This document shows, in pieces, positions 9,885 to 15,957 of a DNA stretch of 16,627 nucleotides. Source of the stretch: JAOUGY01 sp050329955. Lineage in GTDB: Bacteria > Actinomycetota > Acidimicrobiia > Spongiisociales > ZC4RG35. Below the pieces are notes generated by a model. That model made no database searches. It saw nothing but the letters and a program-made list of their open reading frames with translations, and had not been told where the DNA came from. Positions within the stretch are counted from its first letter, which is position 1, and the number at the start of each line of letters is the position of its first letter. The position numbers and the translations under genes are program-made. The stretch is from assembly GCA_050329955.1 (NCBI GenBank), contig JBHJOH010000157.1, forward strand, positions 1 through 16,627, written 5' to 3'.

Positions 9885-11183
9885 TCAGGTCACTGCCTGG
9901 ATGGCTGCCTCGAAGTCGGCCTTGATGTCCTCGATGTGTTCGATGCCCACCGAGACCCGGACCAGGTCCGGCGAGACACCGGCGGACTCCTGCTCATCGG
10001 GTCCGAGCTGCGCATGGGTGGTCGACGCCGGATGGATGACCAGGGTCTTGGCGTCGCCGACGTTGGCGAGGTGGCTGGCGAGGACGGTGTGGTCGATGAA
10101 GCGCTTGCCGGGCTCGTAGCCGCCGACCAGTCCGAACGACAGCACCGCACCGAACCCGTGCTGCAGGTACTTCTTGGCGTTGTTGTGGTACGGGTGCGAC
10201 TCGAGGCCGGGGTAGCTGACCCACGCCACCTGGGGATGGCTCTCCAGCCAGCGTGCCAGTTCGAGGGCGTTGTCGACATGGCGCTGCACCCGCAGGCTCA
10301 GGGTTTCGAGGCCCTGGATGAGCAGGAATGCGTTGAACGGCGACAGCGCCGCCCCCAGGTCCCGAAGCCCTTCCACTCTGGCCCGGATGGCGAAGGCGAT
10401 GTTGCCGAAGTCCGACTCGGGGTTGAACACGTCGGTGAATATCAGGCCGTGGTACCCGGGGGCCGGGTCGGTGAAGATGGGGAACTTGCCGCTTCGCCAG
10501 TCGAATGTTCCGGCGTCCACGATGACTCCACCGATCGACGTGCCATGACCACCGATCCACTTGGTGGCGGAGTGCAGGACGATGTCGGCGCCGTGCTCGA
10601 TGGGACGGCACAGGTAGCCGCCCGCCCCGAAGGTGTTGTCGATCACCAACGGGATTCCGTTGCGGTGAGCGACGTCGGCGATGGCGGCGATGTCGGCCAC
10701 GTTGTAGCGGGGGTTGCCGATCGATTCGAGATAGATCGCTTTGGTGTTGGGCTTGATGGCGGCTTCGAAGTCGGCTGGGTCGTCGCCGTCCACGAAGTCG
10801 ACCTCCCACCCGAAGCGGGGGAATGCCACCTTGAACTGGTTGTAGGTGCCGCCGTAGAGGAACGAGGTCGACACGATGTGGTCACCGGCCGTGAGGAGGG
10901 TGGCGAACGCCGTCAACTGGGCCGCCTGGCCCGATGAGGTGGCCACGGCCGCCAACCCGCCTTCGAGTGCGGCCACCCGCTTCTCGAATACGTCGGTGGT
11001 GGGGTTCATGATTCGGGTGTAGATGTTCCCGAACTCCTGCAGGCCGAACAGCCGGGCGGCGTGGTCGGAGTCGTTGAAGGTGTAGGAGGTCGTCTGGTAG
11101 ATGGGCACCGCCCTGGCGTTGGTGCCGGGCGCCGGCTCCTGACCGGCGTGGACCTGAAGGGTCTCGAATCTCAGTTCGCTCAT
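9885..11183 (-). CDS. metY: O-acetylhomoserine aminocarboxypropyltransferase (sulfhydrylase)
   Basis: A PLP enzyme of the Cys/Met metabolism family, 432 residues, the usual length for MetY and longer than MetB or MetC. It would make homocysteine from O-acetylhomoserine and sulfide. Diagnostic segments: FETLQVHAGQEPAPGTNARA and PIYQTTSYTFNDSDHAA at the N-terminus, YTRIMNPTTDVFEKRVAALEGG, and the PLP site SATKWIGGHGTSIGG with Schiff-base Lys208. The C-terminal segments ASHLANVGDAKTLVIHPAST and VRVSVGIEHIEDI are typical of the family. ATG 11183 has AAAGGA about 8 nt upstream. Its start overlaps the stop of a 35-codon ORF (TGATG), and a SAM riboswitch lies about 350 nt upstream, so S-adenosylmethionine repression is expected. 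This control also supports a methionine-pathway role. Confidence 0.95.
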   Translation of the reverse strand: MSELRFETLQVHAGQEPAPGTNARAVPIYQTTSYTFNDSDHAARLFGLQEFGNIYTRIMNPTTDVFEKRVAALEGGLAAVATSSGQAAQLTAFATLLTAGDHIVSTSFLYGGTYNQFKVAFPRFGWEVDFVDGDDPADFEAAIKPNTKAIYLESIGNPRYNVADIAAIADVAHRNGIPLVIDNTFGAGGYLCRPIEHGADIVLHSATKWIGGHGTSIGGVIVDAGTFDWRSGKFPIFTDPAPGYHGLIFTDVFNPESDFGNIAFAIRARVEGLRDLGAALSPFNAFLLIQGLETLSLRVQRHVDNALELARWLESHPQVAWVSYPGLESHPYHNNAKKYLQHGFGAVLSFGLVGGYEPGKRFIDHTVLASHLANVGDAKTLVIHPASTTHAQLGPDEQESAGVSPDLVRVSVGIEHIEDIKADFEAAIQAVT

Positions 11184-11290
11184 CAGTTGATTCCTTTCTG
11201 GCTCAGGCCAGGTCGATGGAGACGGGTACCGATCGAGGCCTCGCCGTCGTTGACGTCGTTGATGGTGGTGGTGAACAGGGTGTGGGTCAT
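11183..11290 (-). CDS. small ORF (35 aa) in the metY leader, overlapping metY
   Basis: An ORF of 35 codons beginning MTHTLFTTTINDV and ending LSQKGIN. It has a good ribosome site (GAGGAG, 6 nt before ATG 11290). Its TGA stop shares a base with the metY ATG (TGATG), the classic arrangement for translational coupling. It lies within the leader that starts at the SAM riboswitch, so it should share that control. It has no cysteine, only the initiator methionine and no run of one regulatory amino acid, so a conventional attenuation peptide is not obvious; several Thr occur early (residues 7-9). It could be a coupling leader or a small functional protein. The frame is open further upstream to 11425, but that start has no ribosome site. 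Confidence 0.6.
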   Translation of the reverse strand: MTHTLFTTTINDVNDGEASIGTRLHRPGLSQKGIN

Positions 11291-11344
11291 CGAGATCTCC
11301 TCGTGTTGGTGTATCGACTGCACGAACCCCCGCCGGTTGGCTTC

Positions 11345-11401
11345 CTCTCGGGTGGCGGTGGGTATCAGCGTCCGGAAGGACGGCCGTGGACCACCCGAGA
11401 G
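11345..11401 (-). promoter_or_regulatory. structured hairpin in the metY leader, upstream of the small ORF
   Basis: A perfect 11-bp inverted repeat (11345-11355 CTCTCGGGTGG with 11391-11401 CCACCCGAGAG) encloses 35 nt that include a second stem, CGTCC/GGACG around a 4-nt loop (11369-11382). On the minus strand it lies 55 nt before the small ORF start. It may be part of the expression platform of the riboswitch. I could not match it to a known RNA class. Confidence 0.5.
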
Positions 11402-11459
11402 CGGCGACAGCGCGGACATGGCCATGCGGCGGGGAGGGGTCCGAACGATCCGGTTGTCA

Positions 11460-11520
11460 GTTCCATTCGCGCTCCCGTGCTACTCGGCTGCGCTCTCCGA
11501 ATGCCTCGAGCGGAATGGAC
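11460..11520 (-). promoter_or_regulatory. long hairpin just downstream of the riboswitch
   Basis: About 12 paired bases with a single-nt bulge connect TTCCATTCGCGCTC (11461-11474) to GAGCGGAATGGA (11508-11519), with a smaller inner stem TCGG/CCGA. In the minus-strand transcript it begins 13 nt after riboswitch helix P1. No U run follows, so it is not a canonical intrinsic terminator. It is a plausible part of the expression platform. Confidence 0.5.
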
Positions 11521-11532
11521 CCGTCTCGGCGA

Positions 11533-11621
11533 CTCATCGATCAGGCATTGGCACCTCACCGGAACGGTCCGATCGGTTGCCGCGGTTTCAAAGGGCCTGT
11601 CCCTCCACCGCTCTGGATGAA
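11533..11621 (-). ncRNA. S-box (SAM-I class) riboswitch controlling metY
   Basis: The minus strand carries the S-box core in order. P1 is UCAUC (11616-11620) paired to GAUGA (11534-11538). P2 contains AGAGCGGUGGAGGGACAG, then GGCCCUUUGAAACCGC, which includes the kink-turn UGAA. The conserved GGCAACC follows (11575-11581), then P3 with an inner CGGA/UCCG stem, and finally GGUGCCAAUGCC. The P2-loop CAGG (11596-11599) pairs with CCUG (11542-11545), the conserved pseudoknot; usual S-boxes have CUGG/CCAG, so both sides have changed together. Only UGAUC separates the pseudoknot strand from P1, so helix P4 is absent. Binding of S-adenosylmethionine is expected to lower metY expression. A consensus promoter lies immediately upstream. 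Confidence 0.93.
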
Positions 11622-11641
11622 CGCTGTTGTCAACGTGCGGG

Positions 11642-11670
11642 AGTATGTCGGTGGCAGCGTCCCGTGTCAA
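11642..11670 (-). promoter_or_regulatory. sigma-70-type promoter for the riboswitch-metY transcript
   Basis: On the minus strand, TTGACA (11665-11670) is a perfect -35 box, followed by a 17-bp spacer and CATACT (11642-11647), which matches 4 of 6 of the -10 consensus. Transcription would start near 11635, about 14 nt before riboswitch helix P1. This fits the element order promoter, riboswitch, leader, small ORF, metY. Confidence 0.8.
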
Positions 11671-11687
11671 ACAACCCGCTTCATGGT

Positions 11688-11693
11688 TAAGGT
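11688..11693 (+). promoter_or_regulatory. possible -10 box for the ECF sigma gene
   Basis: TAAGGT fits TANNNT and would start a transcript near 11700, leaving about 19 nt of leader that contains the GGGGGAA ribosome site. No good rightward -35 is visible. It lies back to back with the minus-strand metY promoter. Confidence 0.3.
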
Positions 11694-11718
11694 GGCCGCA
11701 CCGGCCCCCGGGGGAAGC

Positions 11719-12315
11719 ATGCACGAATTGAGCACCGACTGTGAGGTCATCGTTGCCTCGCGAAGACGACCGGAGTTGTTCGAACTGATCTTCGAGCGTC
11801 ACTATCAGGCGGTCTTCCGCTTTTCGGTCGGTCGTGCTGGCATGGACGACGCCGGCGACATCGCCGCAGACACCTTCGTACGGGCGTTCGACCGCCGCGA
11901 TCGGTTCCGTACCGATCGGGACAGTGCCCTGCCGTGGCTGTTCGGGATCGCCGCCAACGTGGCGCGTGAGAAGCGGCGCAAGAGCGCCCGGCGCCAACGG
12001 ATGGTGCAACGTTCGGTGGCGCTCGTGGCGGGCGAAGATGCCCGCTTCGAGTTGGAGGCGGCCGAACGCGTCGATGCGGTGTCGCAACGCCCCGAGCTCA
12101 CGGCGGCGTTGGCGGAGCTCAGCGAGGACGAGTACCAGGTGCTCATGTTGCTGGCGATCGCCGACTTCAGCTATCCCGACATCTCCGAGTATCTCGGAAT
12201 TCCCATCGGGACGGTTCGCTCGAGGATCCATCGGGCCCGCAGGAAGATGCGCGAACTCATGGAGGCCGAACGGCCAATAGTGAGTGATCCGGCATTCCAT
12301 GGACGATCTTCCTGA
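11719..12315 (+). CDS. ECF-type RNA polymerase sigma factor
   Basis: A sigma-70 family factor of 198 residues with only regions 2 and 4. Region 2 covers about residues 18-75 (LFELIFERHYQAVFRFSVGR, DIAADTFVRAFDRRDRF, ALPWLFGIAANVAREKRR). Region 4 covers about 130-185, with the helix-turn-helix SYPDISEYLGIPIGTVRSRIHRARRKMREL. It directs core polymerase to an unknown regulon. ATG 11719 is chosen because GGGGGAA lies just upstream; ATG 11683 in the same frame has no ribosome site, and the longer frame from 11386 runs antisense through the riboswitch. It overlaps the 5' end of the next gene, a probable membrane partner. No own-promoter ECF motif could be identified. Confidence 0.92.
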   Translation: MHELSTDCEVIVASRRRPELFELIFERHYQAVFRFSVGRAGMDDAGDIAADTFVRAFDRRDRFRTDRDSALPWLFGIAANVAREKRRKSARRQRMVQRSVALVAGEDARFELEAAERVDAVSQRPELTAALAELSEDEYQVLMLLAIADFSYPDISEYLGIPIGTVRSRIHRARRKMRELMEAERPIVSDPAFHGRSS

Positions 12316-13246
12316 ATCACCCCGCGAACTCGGCCACCTGATCCCTCCCGACCACGGGCCTGGAGCGGACAGGGCGCGGCAGCGACTCCGAACGGCCATG
12401 GTCGCCGAGCGGCGTCGGGTGCGGCGGGAGTGGTTCCTGGTACGTTCGCTGTTGGTCGGAATGGCCATCTTCTCGGTGTGGACGATCGCGCCTGGTGGTT
12501 CGGGTGGAGGTGACCGCCCGTTGGTGGGGTTGGCGGAGGCAACGGCGGCTCTGCAGCCGCCCGAGATGGGGCCCGACGACGAGTGGTACGTCCGGGAGGA
12601 GCGTTCACAACGGATCCTTCTGATCGATCGCGCCCGGGTCGAACCGACCGAGGTGGAGGTCGTGGTCAGCACGGTGGCCGAGACCTGGGTGAACGCCACG
12701 GCCTCGACGGTTCGTCAGCGCCTCGTGTCGCAGATCGAATCGTTGTCCCCCGATGATCGGGCGGCGATGGACCTCGTCGAACAGAGCCAGACTCTTCCGC
12801 TGGGCCGGTTCGAGACCGAGCCGGCCGAGGTCGCCTATCCAGGCGTGCACCCCATGTGGGCCGGTGGCCCGGAGGCGGTGTTGGCCGAGCTGACCAGGGC
12901 TGCGGGCGACCATGGTGATGTCCGGCTCCAGCGGCTTGCGGTCCTGAAAGCGGCGGCCACCCTCATGCAGCAACACGGGGCCGACCCGGTCAAGCGGGGG
13001 ATCGTCCTGCTGACCATCGCCTCGATACCCGGCATCGAGGTGGACATGGGGGACCTGCTGAGCGTCAGGTATCAGTACGTCGTCGGCGATGTGGCCCAGG
13101 AGGTTCGGTACGACTTCGATCGGACCGATGGGTCGTTGGTGGGGGAGTCGATCTCGACGCTGGCCACTCCCACATCGGATGCGATTCTCCTGTCGCGCTC
13201 GCAGTACGAGGCGCGGCTCGCAATCGATGAGAGCGCCGGGAGCTGA
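12299..13246 (+). CDS. CU044_5270-like membrane protein, probable sigma-factor partner
   Basis: A protein of 315 residues with one transmembrane helix (about 49-65, SLLVGMAIFSVWTIAPG). It has a short Arg-rich cytoplasmic N-terminus (RARQRLRTAMVAERRRVRREW) and a large extracytoplasmic domain to the end. This layout, and overlap with an ECF sigma gene, is typical of the actinobacterial CU044_5270 family and suggests an anti-sigma or sensor role. There are no cysteines, so it is not a zinc-binding anti-sigma domain of the HxxxCxxC type. ATG 12299 overlaps the sigma gene by 17 nt; GTG 12284 is an alternative that adds five residues. Neither has a strong ribosome site, so translation is probably coupled. 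The family assignment is from pattern and context, so it is moderate. Confidence 0.7.
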   Translation: MDDLPESPRELGHLIPPDHGPGADRARQRLRTAMVAERRRVRREWFLVRSLLVGMAIFSVWTIAPGGSGGGDRPLVGLAEATAALQPPEMGPDDEWYVREERSQRILLIDRARVEPTEVEVVVSTVAETWVNATASTVRQRLVSQIESLSPDDRAAMDLVEQSQTLPLGRFETEPAEVAYPGVHPMWAGGPEAVLAELTRAAGDHGDVRLQRLAVLKAAATLMQQHGADPVKRGIVLLTIASIPGIEVDMGDLLSVRYQYVVGDVAQEVRYDFDRTDGSLVGESISTLATPTSDAILLSRSQYEARLAIDESAGS

Positions 13247-13378
13247 CTGGTCCGCCCACGAGAACCGTTTCGGCGACTGCGGCCAACCACCTGTGACACG
13301 GTGCGCTCGGCCGAAGGTTCGTCGGCCGATGGAACGATCGGGCGTCAGCCACCGGGCTTGCCGTTTCCTCCCAGCCAG

Positions 13379-13406
13379 TCAGGTCGGCCCCTCGGGGCCG
13401 GCCTGA
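13379..13406. terminator. hairpin terminator between convergent genes
   Basis: A 12-bp stem with one G-T wobble (13379-13390 with 13395-13406, core GGTCGGCCC/GGGCCGGCC) closes a CTCG loop. It lies between the rightward membrane-protein gene and the leftward thioredoxin gene. No T tract is present. The remaining intergenic sequence (13247-13449) holds nothing else I can identify. Confidence 0.65.
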
Positions 13407-13449
13407 ACTGTGTCACGGGTGACTGGGAAGGGGGTGACCGGAAGCGGCG

Positions 13450-13839
13450 TCAGTGCTGAGGCTGGCTCTGCTGCGACTCGTCGGCCTGCTCGGCGATCTG
13501 GCGGCGCACGTCGTCCATGTCGAGAGCCTTCACCTGCGAGATGAGGTCGTCGAATGCCGGCGCCGGGAGCGCCCCGGGCTGTGAGTACAACAGGATCTGG
13601 TCACGGAACACCATCAGGGTGGGAATGGACCGGATTCCGAACTCCTGGGCGAGCTGTTGCTGTTCCTCGGTGTTCACCTTGCCGAACACGATCTCGGGGT
13701 TGCGTTCGGAGGCCTGCTCGAAGGTGGGGGCGAACGACCGACACGGACCGCACCACGACGCCCAGAAGTCGACTACGACGGTGTCGTTTCCGGTGATCGT
13801 CTCTTCGAAGGAGTCGAGAGTGAGTTCAACGCTGGCCAT
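13450..13839 (-). CDS. thioredoxin
   Basis: A thioredoxin-fold protein of 129 residues with the classical active site WCGPC (Cys30, Cys33) after VVVDFWASW, and the cis-proline loop RSIPTLMVF. No signal peptide is seen, so it is cytoplasmic and expected to reduce protein disulfides using thioredoxin reductase. It has a C-terminal extension of about 20 residues rich in Gln, Asp and Glu (VRRQIAEQADESQQSQPQH) beyond the usual 105-110-residue fold. ATG 13839 is chosen because AAAGGA lies upstream; a longer frame to 13887 has no ribosome site. It is divergent from the beta-helix protein gene. Confidence 0.93.
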   Translation of the reverse strand: MASVELTLDSFEETITGNDTVVVDFWASWCGPCRSFAPTFEQASERNPEIVFGKVNTEEQQQLAQEFGIRSIPTLMVFRDQILLYSQPGALPAPAFDDLISQVKALDMDDVRRQIAEQADESQQSQPQH

Positions 13840-13940
13840 GTGGGCTTCCTTTCGGCGGTGGGGACCCGGGTAGGTCACAGGGGTCATGCGTTCTGTCGTG
13901 TCGCAAGCGGGTCACGTGTGTCGTTGGGACAACGGTTCCA

Positions 13941-13999
13941 GGGACCCGACATATTCCAGGTTGTGCATGATGTTGGACCGCTTGTCGGACCCTTAATGT
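13941..13999 (+). promoter_or_regulatory. possible promoter and inverted repeat before the beta-helix gene
   Basis: TTGGAC (13973-13978) and TAATGT (13994-13999) resemble -35 and -10 boxes, but the 15-bp spacer is short. An imperfect inverted repeat, CCGACA near 13946-13951 with TGTCGG at 13983-13988, spans the -35 region and could be an operator. TTCCAGG occurs twice just upstream (13936 and 13954). Speculative. Confidence 0.25.
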
Positions 14000-14085
14000 T
14001 CGGCCAATGACACGTTATCCACCAGATGCTGGAAAGCCAGACTCTGCTGCCTAGGGTCGTTCCTGCCACCAGTGCAGGGGAAGTG

Positions 14086-15540
14086 ATGCGTCGTTCTTCG
14101 TTCGTCTCGATCATGCTCGTTGCCGCTCTGGCCGTTCCGTTCGGGGCGGTGCCGGCGGCCGCCGCCACCGCTGGGCCGCGACCGATCACGAGGACTCCGG
14201 CGGCGCCGTCGGACATCGTCGTGACCCCCGCTCAGAATGTGGCCGCCATCGTGGCGGCGGCGCCGGCAGGGAGCACTATCCGGTTCCGGCCGGGCGTCTA
14301 CCGCATGCTCGAGCTGCAAGCCAAGGACGACATGCGATTCATCGGCGATCCGGGGGCGGTCCTCAAGGGCTCGAAGGTACTCACCGGCTGGGTTGCCAAC
14401 GGCAACCGCTGGTACGTCGGAGGCCAGACGCAGGGCTCGACCGCCCCGACCGAGGGCGAGGAGTGGGGCTACTGCGACCCCGGGCACGCCGCCTGTGTCT
14501 TCCCCGAGGAATTGTTCATGGGGGGCAACCGGCTCAAGCGCGTCGCCACGCTCGCCGAGGTGGGCACGGGCAAGTGGTTCTTCGACTACGCCGCCGATCG
14601 CATCTACGTGGGCGACAACCCGGCCGGTCGACTCGTCGAGACCAGCGTGGCCCGCTGGGCCGTGCACGGTCAGGCCGACCGGGTGCGGGTCGAAGGCCTC
14701 ATCATGCTCCAGTACGCCACGCCGACCCGGCAGGGGACGGTCAACCCGAGGGTGGGACGCGCCGGAGCGCCGGGCGTCAACTGGCAGGTGATCGGAAACA
14801 CCATCCTCACCAGCCACGGATGGGCGGTGAAGATCGAGGATGGCATCGTGATCACCGACAACACCATGAACTGGAACGGTCAAGGGGGAGTGGGGGGAGT
14901 CGGTAACGACATCGTGGTGTCGCACAACACCATCCGGTTCTCGTGCTCCACCGGCATCCGATGCTTCGGGTTCGAAGGTGGCGCCCTCAAGATCGACAGC
15001 GACCGCTTCGTCCTCAACTACAACATCGTCGAGAACAACTGGGGCCACGGTCTGCACCCCGACATCATGAGCACGGACGGCGAGATCGTCGGCAACGTGG
15101 TCAGGAACAACGAGGGTGTCGGCATCCACTACGAGACCAGCTCTGACGCGGTCATCTCGGGCAACACCGTGACCGGCAATGGGTTCCGCAAGAACGGCAC
15201 CCGGGAGCCCGGGATTCTGGTGCTCAACTCCTTCGGCGTCGACGTCACGGGAAACACCGTTTCCAACAACGCCCTCGGCATCCTCATCCGACAGGACACC
15301 AGGACCAGCCGCGGCATCGTCGACGACGTGGTCATCTCCGGCAACACCGTCACCATGGGCGCCGGCCAGCGGAGCGGGATCGGCCAGCTGCAGTACAAGC
15401 AGATCGGTTCGGTGGTGTTCTCAGGCAACACCTACATCCACAGCGAGGCATCACCGTTCGTGCTCGATGGCAGGGTGCAGACGCCCACCCAGTGGAGGGC
15501 TCTCGGGTTCGACACGGCCGGGCAGTTCTCGAAGGTGTGA
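14086..15540 (+). CDS. secreted right-handed parallel beta-helix protein
   Basis: A protein of 484 residues with a Sec signal peptide (MRRSSFVSIMLVAALAVPFG, likely cleaved after VPAAAA). After it comes AAIVAAAPAGSTIRFRPGVYRM, the usual start of a pectate-lyase-like beta helix, and an inserted region with WGYCDPGHAACVFPEELFMGG whose two Cys could pair. The C-terminal half (about 230-460) shows repeated rungs of the form V.ISGNTVTGN, IVGNVVRNNEG and VVFSGNTYIHS, with the Asn ladder expected of PbH1 repeats. The family includes polysaccharide lyases, epimerases and non-enzymatic surface proteins; no catalytic signature identifies which. ATG 14086 is preceded by AGGGGAA; the longer frame from 14026 would bury the signal peptide. 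Confidence 0.87.
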   Translation: MRRSSFVSIMLVAALAVPFGAVPAAAATAGPRPITRTPAAPSDIVVTPAQNVAAIVAAAPAGSTIRFRPGVYRMLELQAKDDMRFIGDPGAVLKGSKVLTGWVANGNRWYVGGQTQGSTAPTEGEEWGYCDPGHAACVFPEELFMGGNRLKRVATLAEVGTGKWFFDYAADRIYVGDNPAGRLVETSVARWAVHGQADRVRVEGLIMLQYATPTRQGTVNPRVGRAGAPGVNWQVIGNTILTSHGWAVKIEDGIVITDNTMNWNGQGGVGGVGNDIVVSHNTIRFSCSTGIRCFGFEGGALKIDSDRFVLNYNIVENNWGHGLHPDIMSTDGEIVGNVVRNNEGVGIHYETSSDAVISGNTVTGNGFRKNGTREPGILVLNSFGVDVTGNTVSNNALGILIRQDTRTSRGIVDDVVISGNTVTMGAGQRSGIGQLQYKQIGSVVFSGNTYIHSEASPFVLDGRVQTPTQWRALGFDTAGQFSKV

Positions 15541-15546
15541 TGTGTG

Positions 15547-15921
15547 TCAGTGACGTGGAAACGTCATGAACTGGAGGTAGTTGCCGTCGGGGTCGGTGAC
15601 GGTGCACATCCGGCCTCCCCAGGTCTCGTTCTCGGGAGGTCGAATGACCAGAACCCCCAGCGCACCGAGTTCGTCGGCTGTGGCGTCGGCATCGTCGACT
15701 GCCAGGTTGACCATCAGCCGGGCCGGTTCCCGGGCCGATCCGTGGACACGGTCGTGCACAGAGACCGTGAGGCGCACGTCACCGAACTCGAAGTTGACGA
15801 ATCCCGGTCGGCGCGAGCGAAGATGGGCGCCCATGACCGACAGGTAGAAGGCCTCCATGGCAGCGAACCGATCGGCTGACGTGGAGACGATGATGCCCGC
15901 CAACATGTTCACCTCGACCAT
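15547..15921 (-). CDS. VOC (glyoxalase/bleomycin-resistance) family protein
   Basis: A vicinal oxygen chelate fold protein of 124 residues. It begins MLAGIIVSTSADRFAAMEAFY and ends with the typical TDPDGNYLQFMTF strand. One typical beta-alpha-beta-beta-beta pair is seen in each half (FEFGDVRLTVSV in the first, LMVNLAVDDADATADEL and GGRMCTVTDPDG in the second). VOC members use divalent metals in diverse reactions or bind small ligands; the substrate cannot be inferred. ATG 15921 sits exactly where a leaderless transcript would start; ATG 15906, five codons in, has GAGG just upstream and is an alternative start. It converges on the beta-helix gene with 6 nt between stops. Confidence 0.82.
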   Translation of the reverse strand: MVEVNMLAGIIVSTSADRFAAMEAFYLSVMGAHLRSRRPGFVNFEFGDVRLTVSVHDRVHGSAREPARLMVNLAVDDADATADELGALGVLVIRPPENETWGGRMCTVTDPDGNYLQFMTFPRH

Positions 15922-15927
15922 GTCTCA

Positions 15928-15957
15928 AGTCTAGAAAGCATCGATGAGGGGAGTCCG
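15928..15957 (-). promoter_or_regulatory. predicted leaderless promoter for the VOC gene
   Basis: On the minus strand, TAGACT (15928-15933) fits TANNNT and ends 6 nt before ATG 15921, which puts position +1 on the A of the start codon. A partial -35, CGGACT (15952-15957, matching the central GAC of TTGACA), lies 18 bp upstream. Confidence 0.5.

Noticed and set aside
9495..10937. A 480-codon plus-strand frame overlapping ribokinase and running antisense to metY
   Set aside because: It is the complement of clear metY coding sequence and overlaps ribokinase out of frame; composition is that of a shadow frame.
11533..11621. The metY leader element considered as a classical SAM-IV or SAM-II riboswitch
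   Set aside because: The kink-turn P2 sequence GGUGGAGGGAC and UGAAACC are those of the S-box/SAM-I class; only the missing P4 recalls SAM-IV.
11628..11633. A second minus-strand TTGACA
   Set aside because: A -10 at 17 bp would fall inside riboswitch P2 (CGGTGG) and does not resemble the consensus, so the upstream copy is the likely promoter.
11386..11718. Upstream extension of the ECF sigma frame and an overlapping 134-codon frame at 11216-11620
   Set aside because: They run antisense to the riboswitch leader and lack ribosome sites; sigma homology starts after 11719.
11365..12699. A 444-codon minus-strand frame opposite the sigma factor and its partner
   Set aside because: It is a GC-rich shadow of two well supported genes and contains no recognisable domain.
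13993..15129. A 378-codon minus-strand frame opposite the beta-helix gene
   Set aside because: The plus strand has a signal peptide, ribosome site and repeated beta-helix rungs; the minus frame has none of these.
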